From assembly GCF_000379665.1 (NCBI RefSeq), contig NZ_KB903360.1, positions 2,175 through 66,174 on the forward strand: DNA of 64,000 nucleotides. The letters are read 5' to 3'. The position numbers and the translations under genes were made by a program. This DNA comes from Butyricimonas synergistica DSM 23225. Lineage in GTDB: Bacteria > Bacteroidota > Bacteroidia > Bacteroidales > Marinifilaceae. The notes beneath the pieces were generated by a model. That model was given only the letters and a program-made list of their open reading frames with translations. It searched no databases and was not told the origin of the DNA. This document shows, piece after piece, positions 54,901-63,787 of the stretch. Every line of letters starts with the position of its first letter. Position 1 is the first letter of the stretch.

Positions 54901-55084
54901 AGCTCTAGCATTGATCCCGCTAGCCGTCGGAGGCGATCTTCCGGGTAACGAGATTCAAAGCCCGATGGCTCAGGTTATCCTGGGTGGCTTGTTAAGCTCT
55001 ACCCTACTGAACGGCTTCGTGGTTCCGATCATGTACATATTGCTCAACCACAAACAGAAAGAAGTTGAAAATTTGGAAGCATAA
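51980..55084 (+). CDS. Heavy-metal RND efflux pump (CusA/CzcA family)
   Basis: A 1034-residue inner-membrane proton-driven exporter of the HME-RND family, with twelve helices and two large periplasmic loops. The start MLNKIIQYSLHNRLVV and the TM4 motif IAIGSLVDDAIVDVEN are diagnostic; the AIG-VDxA form is closer to CusA-type pumps than to the DFG form of the zinc/cobalt/cadmium pump CzcA, so copper or silver is a possible substrate, but this is inference. It works with the adaptor before it and the TolC protein after it (17 bp gap). Confidence 0.95.
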   Translation: MLNKIIQYSLHNRLVVMIASIALLLWGSYTAHKMEVDVFPDLNAPTVVVMTEAQGMAPEEVERMVTFPIETAVNGATDVRSVRSSSTTGFSVVWVQFEWGTNIYTARQIVSEKLSTLGDALPGNVGSPTLGPQSSILGEMMIFGLTADTTSLQDLRTIADWTIRPRLLSTGGVAQVTVIGGDIKEYQILLDPARMKHYGITLDEVLAVVDNMNQNATGGILYEYGNEYIVQGLLATNNAEELGKGVVKTVNNVPVLLSDIATVQIGQKEPKLGLASEKGEAAVLITITKQPNTNTLELTDKLDNAIAELQKTLPSDVKVSSDIFRQSRFIESSISNIQKALLEGAIFVIIILFFFLMNVRTTLISLIALPLSLLVAILTLHALGLTINTMSLGGLAIAIGSLVDDAIVDVENVYKRLRENRLKPEGERLSPLKVVFEASKEVRMPILNSTLIIVACFLPLFFLSGMEGRMLIPLGIAFIVALFASTIVALTLTPVLCSYILTTSKALKKSEKEPIVARTLKKWYKKALEWALHHKKIVIGTSAALLIFTIIIMLSLGRSFLPPFNEGSLTINTSTMPGISLEESDKMGRMAEEILLGIPEIQTVARKTGRAELDEHALGVNVSEIEAPFELDKRSREEFLADVRQQLGKLQGMNIEIGQPISHRIDAMLSGTKANIAIKLFGNDLNKLYTIGGQIKDAIQGIDGIADLTLEQQIERPQLQIMPKRDMLAKYGITLPEFSEFINVALSGKVVSQVYEGGRVFDLTVKVHDDNRANMEEIGNLMIDANGQKIPLHYVAEIVPSVGPNTISRENVQRKIVVSANVAGRDLNGVVKDIQKTVDEQIILPEGYHVEYGGQFESEQAASRTLFITSLISILLIFLLLFNEFYSMPLSGIIMLNLPLAIIGGIISIWMTSGIISIPAIIGFISLFGIATRNGILLVSHYNHLRSEGMSLHESVIHGSLDRLNPILMTALTSALALIPLAVGGDLPGNEIQSPMAQVILGGLLSSTLLNGFVVPIMYILLNHKQKEVENLEA

Positions 55085-55101
55085 CCCTTGAAACAAACAA
55101 A

Positions 55102-56289
55102 ATGAAGACGTACAAATTATATATATTAAGTATCATGTTGCTAGGTGCTCTCACCTCGAGAGCCCAAAGCAGCATTGACGAGGTATTGAAAAGCGTCGAG
55201 AACAACAACAAATCGTTGCAAGCCAACGTGAAGTTGACTGACGCCCAAAAACTGGAATCCCAAACGGGCAAATTCCTGGCAAACCCATCATTTGAATGGG
55301 AACAAATGTGGGGCAACCGCAATAACCCCGGTTCGGAACATTCATTCACGGTAAAACAATCGTTGGACTTTCCTAGCACGTACACGAACAAGAACAAGAT
55401 TGCCGCATTGAAGTCCGGCACGTTCGACCTGCAATTCACCGCATACCGTCAACAACTCCTGCTGACGGCAAAACAGACCTGCATTGAGATCATTTACCTG
55501 CGCAAACAAAAAGTCCTGCTGGACGAACGCCTTGGTAATGCCGAATCCATGTTTGCCCTTTACCAAAAGCGATTGGCGTCAGGCGACGCCAACCAACTGG
55601 AATTAAATAAAATCCAACTGGAATTACTCAACGCCCAAAACCAAAGCCGCCTGAATCAAGCTGCTTTGAATGCCGCATTGGAACAACTACAAAACTTGAA
55701 CGGCGGTAACCCGATCACGTTCGAGAACACAGAATACCCGATAGGAGAAAGCCTGATTAACTTCGAGCAACTTCAAACCGATTTCATTGCCGCCGACCCG
55801 AACTTGAAGGGCTTGGCAGGAGAGCAAGAGATAGCCAAACGGGAAATAAAACTCAACCGTTCCCTCTCCCTCCCGAAATTCGACATCGGTTACAAACGTA
55901 GCGCCTCATCGGGAAACGTCGCCTCCAACGGCTTCGTTGTGGGAGTATCCATTCCCCTCTTCGAGAACAAGAACACGGTGAAAAAAGCCAAAGCCCAAGC
56001 AGAATTTGCCACGGCTTCCCTCGAAGACAACCGTCTGAATCTCCGCACAAACCTGCAACAACTCTACCACCAAGCAGAAGCCTTGCAGGTATCTCGCCAA
56101 GATTACGCTAAAGTATTGAAACAACAGCGTAACGTGGAATTACTTAACAAAGCCCTGAATGCCGGACAACTCTCCGTGATCGACTACTTTGTCGAGCTCA
56201 CCACTTTCTACGATAGCCAACAAAGCTATCTGGACGTGGAGAAAGAGTACCACAACATTTTGGCTCAATTGTATCAATACAAGCTATAG
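55102..56289 (+). CDS. TolC-family outer-membrane efflux protein (CusC/CzcC-like)
   Basis: A 395-residue outer-membrane channel protein with signal peptide ending at SRAQ and two OEP repeats of long amphipathic helices (LDERLGNAESMFALYQKRLA and LNLRTNLQQLYHQAEALQVS), with typical NKNKIAALKSG and FENKNTVKKAKAQAEFA segments. It completes the tripartite metal-efflux complex. It is the last gene of the operon, followed by a strong terminator 30 bp downstream. Confidence 0.93.
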   Translation: MKTYKLYILSIMLLGALTSRAQSSIDEVLKSVENNNKSLQANVKLTDAQKLESQTGKFLANPSFEWEQMWGNRNNPGSEHSFTVKQSLDFPSTYTNKNKIAALKSGTFDLQFTAYRQQLLLTAKQTCIEIIYLRKQKVLLDERLGNAESMFALYQKRLASGDANQLELNKIQLELLNAQNQSRLNQAALNAALEQLQNLNGGNPITFENTEYPIGESLINFEQLQTDFIAADPNLKGLAGEQEIAKREIKLNRSLSLPKFDIGYKRSASSGNVASNGFVVGVSIPLFENKNTVKKAKAQAEFATASLEDNRLNLRTNLQQLYHQAEALQVSRQDYAKVLKQQRNVELLNKALNAGQLSVIDYFVELTTFYDSQQSYLDVEKEYHNILAQLYQYKL

Positions 56290-56318
56290 AACACAGGAAT
56301 TTCTATAGAAATTACGAC

Positions 56319-56355
56319 AGGAGGAATTCAACAAAATTGAATTCCTCCTTATTTT
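56319..56355 (+). terminator. Rho-independent terminator of the metal-efflux operon
   Basis: AGGAGGAATTCAA (56319-56331) pairs perfectly with TTGAATTCCTCCT (56337-56349) around CAAAA, followed by TATTTTT. Confidence 0.92.
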
Positions 56356-56380
56356 TAATTCGTTTCTAAATTTTATTATC

Positions 56381-56388
56381 TACCTTTG
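56381..56388 (+). promoter_or_regulatory. -7 element for the second ECF sigma gene
   Basis: TACCTTTG matches TAnnTTTG, 23 bp before the start at 56412. The -33 region is weak. Confidence 0.5.
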
Positions 56389-56411
56389 CGAAAAATAAAA
56401 TAAGGAACTAC

Positions 56412-56978
56412 ATGCAAATTGCAGACACGGATATCCTCGATGCATTTAAACAAAATGTGAACAAAGGAGGAAGTCTTCTCTTTCGGCGTTATTATAAACC
56501 CCTTATTCTATTCTCTAACTCCCTACTCAATGACGATACTTTTTCCGAGGATATCGTACAAGACGTCTTTTACCATTTCATCAATACCCATGCTTACAAC
56601 CGCATCTCCCCGAACACGTTAGCCACATTTCTCTTCCGGGCCGCACGTAACCTCTGTGTAAACAAGATTCGAAATACACGTGAATACACCTATGCAGAAC
56701 TTCTCTCGTTCGAAGCCACCGAAGAAGAAGCCATAACATTCTCTCCCGAACTCGTTGAAGCTATTCGCAAAGCAATCCGCCAATTACCCGAAAAAACCCG
56801 TGCCGTTGTTCTATCCATTATTGTAGAGAAGAAAAAATACAAAGAAACCGCAGAATCCTTAAACGTTTCTGTCAATACAGTCAAAACCCTTCTCAATCAT
56901 GGACTGAAACAACTTCGCAAACAATTTTCCGACCCGGCAATTTTCCTTTTCATGCTATCCCAACAGTCCTGTTTATAA
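56412..56978 (+). CDS. ECF-type RNA polymerase sigma factor
   Basis: A 188-residue FecI-like sigma factor. Region 2 is at about residues 22-90 (SEDIVQDVFYHFINTHAYNR, NLCVNKIRNTR) and region 4 at about 115-172 with helix-turn-helix KYKETAESLNVSVNTVKTLL. It is divergent in sequence from the sigma factor at 18521-19102. It should activate the fecR-susC-susD operon that follows. Confidence 0.93.
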   Translation: MQIADTDILDAFKQNVNKGGSLLFRRYYKPLILFSNSLLNDDTFSEDIVQDVFYHFINTHAYNRISPNTLATFLFRAARNLCVNKIRNTREYTYAELLSFEATEEEAITFSPELVEAIRKAIRQLPEKTRAVVLSIIVEKKKYKETAESLNVSVNTVKTLLNHGLKQLRKQFSDPAIFLFMLSQQSCL

Positions 56979-57069
56979 GCGAGCTACAACTAAAAAATAA
57001 AAATAATAACAAAAAACATTCACCCATTTTCACTTTTCTACTATTATCTTATAGATAGAAAACAAAACT

Positions 57070-58245
57070 ATGATGATAGTAGAAGAAAAACGTACACAAA
57101 TACATGATTACCTAACCGGAGCAATGGATGAAGCAAAACAGCAAACATTCAATCATTGGCTAGAGCAAGACGAGGAAGCACAACAACTTTTCCGAGAAGA
57201 AGTTCAAAAATTCAGGCGTGTGGAGTGGGCTGAACGATGGGGACAAGTAAATGACATGAAAGCAGAAGAACACTGGAATGATTTGAAAAAAACGCTCAAA
57301 TTAGACCATCAAAATAAAAATACATCAAAACGGATACTATGGCTATCTACTGCTGCCGCATTCGTTATTGGTATAATTAGTACCTTCTTATTTTACAGCA
57401 AGCCAACAACAACCCCCACGATACAAGTAGCACAATCCACTTCTATAAAACCGGGTAGACCACAAGCAACATTACTATTAGAAAATGGAGAAAAATTATT
57501 ATTAGGAGAAACGAAAGACACTTGCCTAATATTAGCTAATCAAAACAAAATTACCATTAGCCAAGCAGGGGAACTACAATACGAATCAGTGAAAGGCTCG
57601 AAAGGGGAAGGCATGCACACGTTATCCATCCCGCGTGGGGGAGAATACAAATTAGCATTAGAAGACGGTACCGAGATCTGGTTAAATAGTGAAACCAAGT
57701 TGAAATACCCGATTCATTTTTCTGGAAAAGAACGCCGGATTATTTTAAAAGGAGAAGCCTATTTACAAGTCGCTCGAAACGAATCTCAACCTTTTATTGT
57801 AGAATCGGGCGATATGAGCATACACGTGCTAGGTACTTCGTTCAACATATCCAATTACACGGAAGACGGCAAAAGTTTAACAACTCTTATCGCCGGAAAG
57901 ATTCGAATTGTCATGCCAGATGAAACAAAAAACATAACCTTGCAACCAGGAGAACAAGCCATCGTGGAAAAAGGAGAAATCTCCGTGAAAAAAGTAAACA
58001 CCAAGCTATATTCTTTATGGATGAAAGAACGTTTCGCTTTTGAAAAAGAAAGTATCGAACAAGTCATTCGCAAATTATCTCGCTGGTATAACGTGAGCTT
58101 CACTTTTGCAGATTCTAAAATTAAAGAAAAGCGTTTCACGGGTAGTATCCCCAAATATTCAGACATTTCACAAGTACTGAAAATCATTGAAATGACCACT
58201 AATATTCATTTCATTATAAAAGATGACATGATCACGATACAATAA
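57070..58245 (+). CDS. FecR family anti-sigma / signal-transducing membrane protein
   Basis: A 391-residue single-pass inner-membrane protein: cytoplasmic N-terminus (residues 1-86), membrane helix about 88-108 (ILWLSTAAAFVIGIISTFLF), a FecR domain (LALEDGTEIWLNSETKLKYP, MSIHVLGTSFNISNY) and a DUF4974-type tail (FAFEKESIEQVIRKLSRWYN). It relays the SusC substrate signal to the adjacent sigma factor. It lies 91 bp after the sigma gene; a hairpin separates it from susC. Confidence 0.93.
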   Translation: MMIVEEKRTQIHDYLTGAMDEAKQQTFNHWLEQDEEAQQLFREEVQKFRRVEWAERWGQVNDMKAEEHWNDLKKTLKLDHQNKNTSKRILWLSTAAAFVIGIISTFLFYSKPTTTPTIQVAQSTSIKPGRPQATLLLENGEKLLLGETKDTCLILANQNKITISQAGELQYESVKGSKGEGMHTLSIPRGGEYKLALEDGTEIWLNSETKLKYPIHFSGKERRIILKGEAYLQVARNESQPFIVESGDMSIHVLGTSFNISNYTEDGKSLTTLIAGKIRIVMPDETKNITLQPGEQAIVEKGEISVKKVNTKLYSLWMKERFAFEKESIEQVIRKLSRWYNVSFTFADSKIKEKRFTGSIPKYSDISQVLKIIEMTTNIHFIIKDDMITIQ

Positions 58246-58250
58246 AAATA

Positions 58251-58275
58251 CGAGAAGTGCGGTCAACACTTCTCG
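58251..58275 (+). promoter_or_regulatory. Intercistronic hairpin between fecR and susC
   Basis: CGAGAAGTG (58251-58259) pairs with CACTTCTCG (58267-58275). There is no U-tract, so it is probably an RNA-stability or partial-attenuation element separating regulator and transporter expression. Confidence 0.6.
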
Positions 58276-58321
58276 CAATTTGAAAAATTGATTTGAGCAA
58301 ACAATTTAACGATTCAAAATT

Positions 58322-61300
58322 ATGAAAAAAAAATCAAATGCAAGGGCAGGTAACCTACCTGTCTTAAAAAAAAGTCGATTGGCAATGAGATTCTTTCTCC
58401 TTTTTACATTCTGTTGGGCACTCTCTATTTCAGCCAGTGCTATTGCACAAGACGTGCGTTTATCGATAAATAAGCATAACGTGGAATTAGTAACACTTCT
58501 CAATGAATTATCCGAGAAATCTAACTATGAATTCTTTTTCAACGATAACGAATTAGCAGGAGTCAGAGTAAATATCAGTGCTGAAAAAGCTACAATAAGG
58601 GAAATTCTGGATCAAGCGCTACGAGGCACCGCTTTCTATTACCGGCTTGTCGAGAATGTTTTCGTCATTTCGCCTAAAGCACTGGGAAAAGTATTTCCCT
58701 GGAAAGTATCAGGAACCGTAAAAGACAAATCCGGTGAAACTTTACCAGGAGTAACCGTATCCCTAAAAGGGACAACGGTCGGCGTCGTGACAAACGCCCA
58801 AGGAGAGTTTAAAATAGAATTCCCCAAACAACAAGATAGTGCCGTTATCATTTTTTCTTTCGTGGGGATGAAGACCCAAGAATTGATGTTAAAAGACTCT
58901 TTAACAAAAAATCTGGTGATTATCATGGAAGAAGAAGTGACTGAGATGGACGAAATCGTTGTCACAGGATTCGGCAATAAATCAAAAAACAGCTTTACCG
59001 GCTCGGCAGTCGTGGTAAAAAGAGAACAATTATTAAGTGCCGGAACCAAAAACGTATTGCAGAGCCTGCAGGCTTTCGTTCCCGGCATGCAACTAGTAAC
59101 AAACAATAGAATGGGCTCTGATCCAAACACGATTCCGGACATATTGGTACGCGGTCGTAGTAGTTTTGAAGGCTCTTCTAACTTACCCACATTCATCGTG
59201 GACGGGGCAGAAGTCGACGTGAATTACATTTTTGATATGGATATGAATGACGTGGAATCCGCTACAATATTAAAAGACGCTTCTGCAACAGCACTCTACG
59301 GGGCAAAAGCTTCGAGCGGCGTCATCGTAATCACCACCAAACCTCTAGCAGCCGGCAAATTACGCGTATCCTATTCTGGAACACTAAAAGGGTCTTTCCC
59401 GGATTTACGGGATTACGATTTATTGAACAGCAAGGAAAAACTTCAATATGAACAGGCTGCCGGAGTTTACTCATCAAGCGGTAAAGCACAGTGGGAATTA
59501 GACCGACAATACAACGAACGCTATCAACGGGCTATAAGTGGTGTAGAAACAGATTGGATGTCAAAAGGCGTTCGAAATGCATTTGTACATAACCATAATA
59601 TAAACATCTATGGAGGAGATGAATATATTCGTTATAGCCTTGGCGTTCGTTACGGAAATGAACAAGGAGTTATGAAAGAATCCAAACGCGACCGTTATTC
59701 TTTAAGCTTCAAGTTATCTTACAATAAAGGAGAAGCCGTTTTCTTTCAGAATACAACCACGATAACTTCCGTTAACAGAGTAGAATCACCTTACGGTAAG
59801 TTTTCCGAATACGTATCCTTGAACCCCTATGACCGGGCATACAATTTAGACGGGACCTTAAATAACAATTTATCTTTCGGGGCAAAGAATCCTCTCTACG
59901 AAGCCTCTTTGGGAAGTTTCAATAAAGGCGAAGAATTCTATATTCAAGATATTTTCACCGCAAAATTTCTTTTATTACCCGGCTTACGCACGGAAGCCTC
60001 TTTTTCCATAACGAAACACAAAAACGACTCGGAAGAGTTCATCTCTCCGAACTCGAAAAAATATGACGGCAAGCCCGTTTCCGAACGAGGATCCATGAAG
60101 ATCGAGAACAAGAAAAGCATGATATACGAGGGAAAATTACTATTCACTTATAACAAAATGCTGTTCGACAGATTATTGCTAAATGCTACTTTTGGAGGTA
60201 ATATACAATCTTCCGACGCAACTAGCAATAACTTCACAGGTATCGGCATTCTTTCCGACAAATTAGATTATGTATCCTTCGCAACCAGATACGAGAACTC
60301 CGCACCCGGGGGAAGCACAGCTCTATCAAGAAACATCGGCTCCTTTATCACGGCAAATATCATCTATTCCGACCGCTATTTCTTTGATTTTTCCTATCGT
60401 TACGAAGGCTCATCCCAATTTGGCAAAGACAAACGTTTTGCTCCATTCTGGAGTACCGGAATCGGATGGAACATACACAAGGAACGCTTTTTCAAGGCAA
60501 ACTCTACCGATATATTGAAATTAAGAGCCAGTGTCGGGTACATCGGGAAAGCCAATTTCGATCCCTCTCAGGCCCTGACCACTTATCAATACAACCCATC
60601 GCTCAATTATAACAAGGGCATCGGAGCAATTCCCATCACTATCGGCAACACGGATTTAAAATGGGAACGTACCTTGAATTGGAATTTCGGGGTTGACATG
60701 ACTTTATTCAAGAATCGGCTGGATTTAACATTAGATTATTATCGCAAGATTACGGACAACTTACTTTTGGACGTGGCAAAAGCTCCCTCTATCGGGGTGG
60801 AAACCTCTACCGAGAATGTCGGCAAAATCAACAACACCGGTATTGACTTCAGCCTAAGAGTGGTGCCAATCCAAAACCAGAACTGGAATTGGGCTCTGAA
60901 TTTGACCATGTCCCACAATAAAAACGAAATCAAGGAAATCAGTAATGCCTTAAAAACCTTGAATGACAAAAACAATGCGCAAGATTCCCGTACACCTCAA
61001 CCTGTATATGTAGAAGGAGAATCACTCAGCGCCATAAAAGTCGTAAAATCAACAGGAATCGATCCGGCAACAGGATCAGAAGTATACGTGAAACAAGACG
61101 GAAGCCTAACCTTCGACTTTGATTACAACGATAAAAGAGTGTACGGAGACCAAGATCCCAAAGTATACGGGGCATTCGGTTCATACCTCATGTACAAGGG
61201 ATTCTCCCTAAACCTTCTATTTTCATATCGTTTAGGAGCAACACTTTACAACGAAACCCTTGTTACACGAGTAGAAGGTGCCGACCCGAAGAAAAACGCA

Positions 61301-61606
61301 GACAAACGTGTTTTCACGAGTCGTTGGCAAAAAGCAGGCGATCGCACTAAATACAAAAACATAGCGGATTCCAATATCCCGAAACAGACCAGCCGTTTTA
61401 TCGAAGACGAATATCGCCTGGAAATGACATCTATCAATGCGGGATATGATTTCAAACCCGACTTCTTGAAAAAACTCCATCTACGTCAATTAAGGCTTGA
61501 ATTCCTGATGAACGATCTTTTTAATTTATCATCCATCAAACAAGAGCGCGGACTGGACTATCCGTTTGCACGCAGTTTTGAATTCTCAGTACGGGCAACC
61601 TTCTAA
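58322..61606 (+). CDS. SusC/RagA family TonB-linked outer-membrane transporter with STN domain
   Basis: A 1094-residue TonB-dependent transporter. Signal region to about residue 43, STN domain about 45-118 (VRLSINKHNVELVTLLNELS), carboxypeptidase-D-like domain 128-200, TonB-box-like EMDEIVVTGFGNKSKNSFTG (208-227), plug with TFIVDGAEVDVNYIFDMDMN and LKDASATALYGAKASSGVI, then the barrel. The STN domain predicts signalling to FecR. The substrate is unknown; DUF4843/PKD-like partners follow rather than glycan-binding discoidin-like proteins. Confidence 0.96.
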   Translation: MKKKSNARAGNLPVLKKSRLAMRFFLLFTFCWALSISASAIAQDVRLSINKHNVELVTLLNELSEKSNYEFFFNDNELAGVRVNISAEKATIREILDQALRGTAFYYRLVENVFVISPKALGKVFPWKVSGTVKDKSGETLPGVTVSLKGTTVGVVTNAQGEFKIEFPKQQDSAVIIFSFVGMKTQELMLKDSLTKNLVIIMEEEVTEMDEIVVTGFGNKSKNSFTGSAVVVKREQLLSAGTKNVLQSLQAFVPGMQLVTNNRMGSDPNTIPDILVRGRSSFEGSSNLPTFIVDGAEVDVNYIFDMDMNDVESATILKDASATALYGAKASSGVIVITTKPLAAGKLRVSYSGTLKGSFPDLRDYDLLNSKEKLQYEQAAGVYSSSGKAQWELDRQYNERYQRAISGVETDWMSKGVRNAFVHNHNINIYGGDEYIRYSLGVRYGNEQGVMKESKRDRYSLSFKLSYNKGEAVFFQNTTTITSVNRVESPYGKFSEYVSLNPYDRAYNLDGTLNNNLSFGAKNPLYEASLGSFNKGEEFYIQDIFTAKFLLLPGLRTEASFSITKHKNDSEEFISPNSKKYDGKPVSERGSMKIENKKSMIYEGKLLFTYNKMLFDRLLLNATFGGNIQSSDATSNNFTGIGILSDKLDYVSFATRYENSAPGGSTALSRNIGSFITANIIYSDRYFFDFSYRYEGSSQFGKDKRFAPFWSTGIGWNIHKERFFKANSTDILKLRASVGYIGKANFDPSQALTTYQYNPSLNYNKGIGAIPITIGNTDLKWERTLNWNFGVDMTLFKNRLDLTLDYYRKITDNLLLDVAKAPSIGVETSTENVGKINNTGIDFSLRVVPIQNQNWNWALNLTMSHNKNEIKEISNALKTLNDKNNAQDSRTPQPVYVEGESLSAIKVVKSTGIDPATGSEVYVKQDGSLTFDFDYNDKRVYGDQDPKVYGAFGSYLMYKGFSLNLLFSYRLGATLYNETLVTRVEGADPKKNADKRVFTSRWQKAGDRTKYKNIADSNIPKQTSRFIEDEYRLEMTSINAGYDFKPDFLKKLHLRQLRLEFLMNDLFNLSSIKQERGLDYPFARSFEFSVRATF

Positions 61607-61617
61607 AAATTAAAAAT

Positions 61618-63066
61618 ATGAAAAAGAATCAATACATATACGCTTTACTCGTCATGTTTCTCGGCATTACCGCATGCGAGAACTATCTGGATGTAAATCC
61701 TAAAGGCAAACTTGCCGAAGACGAAATGTTCGAGGACATTGAAGGCTACCGGAGTGCCATGTATGGAGTGTATGCCTCTCTAGCCCAAAAAGACTTATAC
61801 GGCAAAGTCCTGAGTTACGGCTTTCTTGATGAACTGGCACAATTATACTATTCTCCCTATGAATTTAACAGAGACAACATTAAAGAAGTTACAACCTACA
61901 AATACAAAGACTTAAAAGTCGTAGACGTGGTCGACAATATATGGAAAAAAGGATATGCGTGTATATCATACGTGAATAACATTTTAGCACACCTAGAAAA
62001 GGAAGACTTGAATTCAGAAACAGACTTTCCCTATATGTTGGGGGAATGCCACGGTCTGCGAACCTTCATACATTTCGATATATTACGACTCTTTGCGGAC
62101 AACATCCTACTCAAGCAAGACGCAAGCGGTATACCCTATGCTTATGACTATGATCTTCAGAACAAACAAGTATTCTCTTTAAAAGATTCATACACGAATA
62201 TTCTAAACGATCTGACAAAAGCAGAAAGTATTCTGGAAGAATGCGAATTAAACAACAAGACAACCACCCCGACCAGTTACCAAGCAGATCGGTACACCCA
62301 AATGAACATTTACGCCGTCTACGCCTTAAAAGCAAGAGTTTACCAAGCCATGGGAGATAACCAAAATGCACGGAATTATGCGGAGAAAGTAATCACTGCC
62401 CCTGAATTTCAGTTAATAACCCCATCCTCGGAAAACCTAAAAGCAGTCATGAAATTTCCCGCCGATAATGAATTAATCTGGGGACTATTCAATAATACTT
62501 TATACAGCACCCTATACGATGACTTCATTTCCACGGATATTGTAATAACACCAAGAAGAGTAAGAGAAGATCTGACAGACATTTACAACACCAAAGAATT
62601 TCAGCCGACAAGCCAAGATTACCGTTACCAAACATTCTTCAGACCAAGTTCGACAACAATGTTCATTCGTCTACTGGAGAAAGCAGCGGAGGTTGACGAG
62701 GATATCACTAAAATAGTACAAGGAGTAAACCTCATTCGCTTACCCGAAATGTACTATATTGCCGCAGAAGGCTGGTACAACGAAAAGCCTGAAAAAGCCA
62801 TTCGTTATTTAAACGATGTAAGAAATAGCCGTGGCTTAGCAGACATTGACAACTCAAAAGTCAACCAAAAAGAAAAATTCATGGAAATACTGAGGAACGA
62901 ACGTATCCGGGAACTATGGGGTGAAGGGCAAATATTTTTAGATTACAAACGTTATAATGTCGAATTTTACGACCTTGATATGAAGCCAATTAAACCGTCC
63001 CCCCAAATATTTAATTTACCTTGGCCGGAAGCAGAACTTGAATATGGATCCACTTTCAAAAAATAA
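61618..63066 (+). CDS. SusD/RagB family nutrient-binding outer-membrane lipoprotein
   Basis: A 482-residue SusD-like lipoprotein (lipobox GITACENYLDVNPKG). The N-terminal SusD domain (SAMYGVYASLAQ) and the C-terminal signature (LIRLPEMYYIAAEGWYN, ILRNERIRELWGEGQIFLDY, LPWPEAELEYG) are present. It is the surface substrate-binding lid of the transporter encoded 11 bp upstream. Length is at the low end of the family. Confidence 0.95.
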   Translation: MKKNQYIYALLVMFLGITACENYLDVNPKGKLAEDEMFEDIEGYRSAMYGVYASLAQKDLYGKVLSYGFLDELAQLYYSPYEFNRDNIKEVTTYKYKDLKVVDVVDNIWKKGYACISYVNNILAHLEKEDLNSETDFPYMLGECHGLRTFIHFDILRLFADNILLKQDASGIPYAYDYDLQNKQVFSLKDSYTNILNDLTKAESILEECELNNKTTTPTSYQADRYTQMNIYAVYALKARVYQAMGDNQNARNYAEKVITAPEFQLITPSSENLKAVMKFPADNELIWGLFNNTLYSTLYDDFISTDIVITPRRVREDLTDIYNTKEFQPTSQDYRYQTFFRPSSTTMFIRLLEKAAEVDEDITKIVQGVNLIRLPEMYYIAAEGWYNEKPEKAIRYLNDVRNSRGLADIDNSKVNQKEKFMEILRNERIRELWGEGQIFLDYKRYNVEFYDLDMKPIKPSPQIFNLPWPEAELEYGSTFKK

Positions 63067-63070
63067 TATC

Positions 63071-63763
63071 ATGAAACTACAACATATAGCAAAAGAAATA
63101 CTCGCGATATCAATTTGTCTATTGACATTACAAGCGTGTAATAACGATTCGGTTATGTACGAGGAAGGAGCTCGCATCTATTTTCCCGTGGACAGTATGC
63201 ACTACTCCTTTGGGGATAAAGCCTTAAACTATACCCAACACACATTCGAATTTCCCGTGAGAATATTAGGAGATATTAGCAAACAAACACGCAAATTCAA
63301 AGTCACACTAGATGCGTCCAAAACCACAGCTGAAGCGGGTAAACACTACAAGGCTCTTAGCGCAGAATACGAAGTAGCCATAGATTCCGTTAATACGGTC
63401 ATTCCTATCGAACTATACCGCGAAAAATTAGGGGATACGGAAGAATACCTCTTGACGCTGAAATTAGAAGCCAACGACGATTTTGAATTAGGAGTACGAG
63501 AATCCTTAACAGCAGTATTTGCCTTCGGAAATGTATTACTAGAACCCAAATGGTGGAGCTCCTGCAAAAGATATGTCGGACCTTACCATCCGGCGAAATA
63601 TCAAAAATTCATAGAGATCCACGGAGAAGCATTACCGGACAAATATTCAAGTTATAACGACCGAAATATGTACTATCTTTCTATATTCAAACAAGTAAAA
63701 ACTTATTTCGAAGAAAACCCGCAAGAGGGGATTTTCTTTCCGGATGTTACTTGGCCGCTTTAA
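63071..63763 (+). CDS. DUF4843 lipoprotein
   Basis: A 230-residue lipoprotein starting at 63071 (MKLQHIAKEI), four bases after the susD stop; a longer start inside susD was rejected because it displaces the lipobox (LLTLQAC). The Calx-beta-like pattern ARIYFPVDSMHYSFGD, FEFPVRILGD and LDASKTTAEAGKHYKAL is that of DUF4843, which regularly follows susD genes of this type and is probably a surface lipoprotein of unknown ligand. Confidence 0.85.
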   Translation: MKLQHIAKEILAISICLLTLQACNNDSVMYEEGARIYFPVDSMHYSFGDKALNYTQHTFEFPVRILGDISKQTRKFKVTLDASKTTAEAGKHYKALSAEYEVAIDSVNTVIPIELYREKLGDTEEYLLTLKLEANDDFELGVRESLTAVFAFGNVLLEPKWWSSCKRYVGPYHPAKYQKFIEIHGEALPDKYSSYNDRNMYYLSIFKQVKTYFEENPQEGIFFPDVTWPL

Positions 63764-63787
63764 TCTATAACTTTAAAATCGAAAAAT

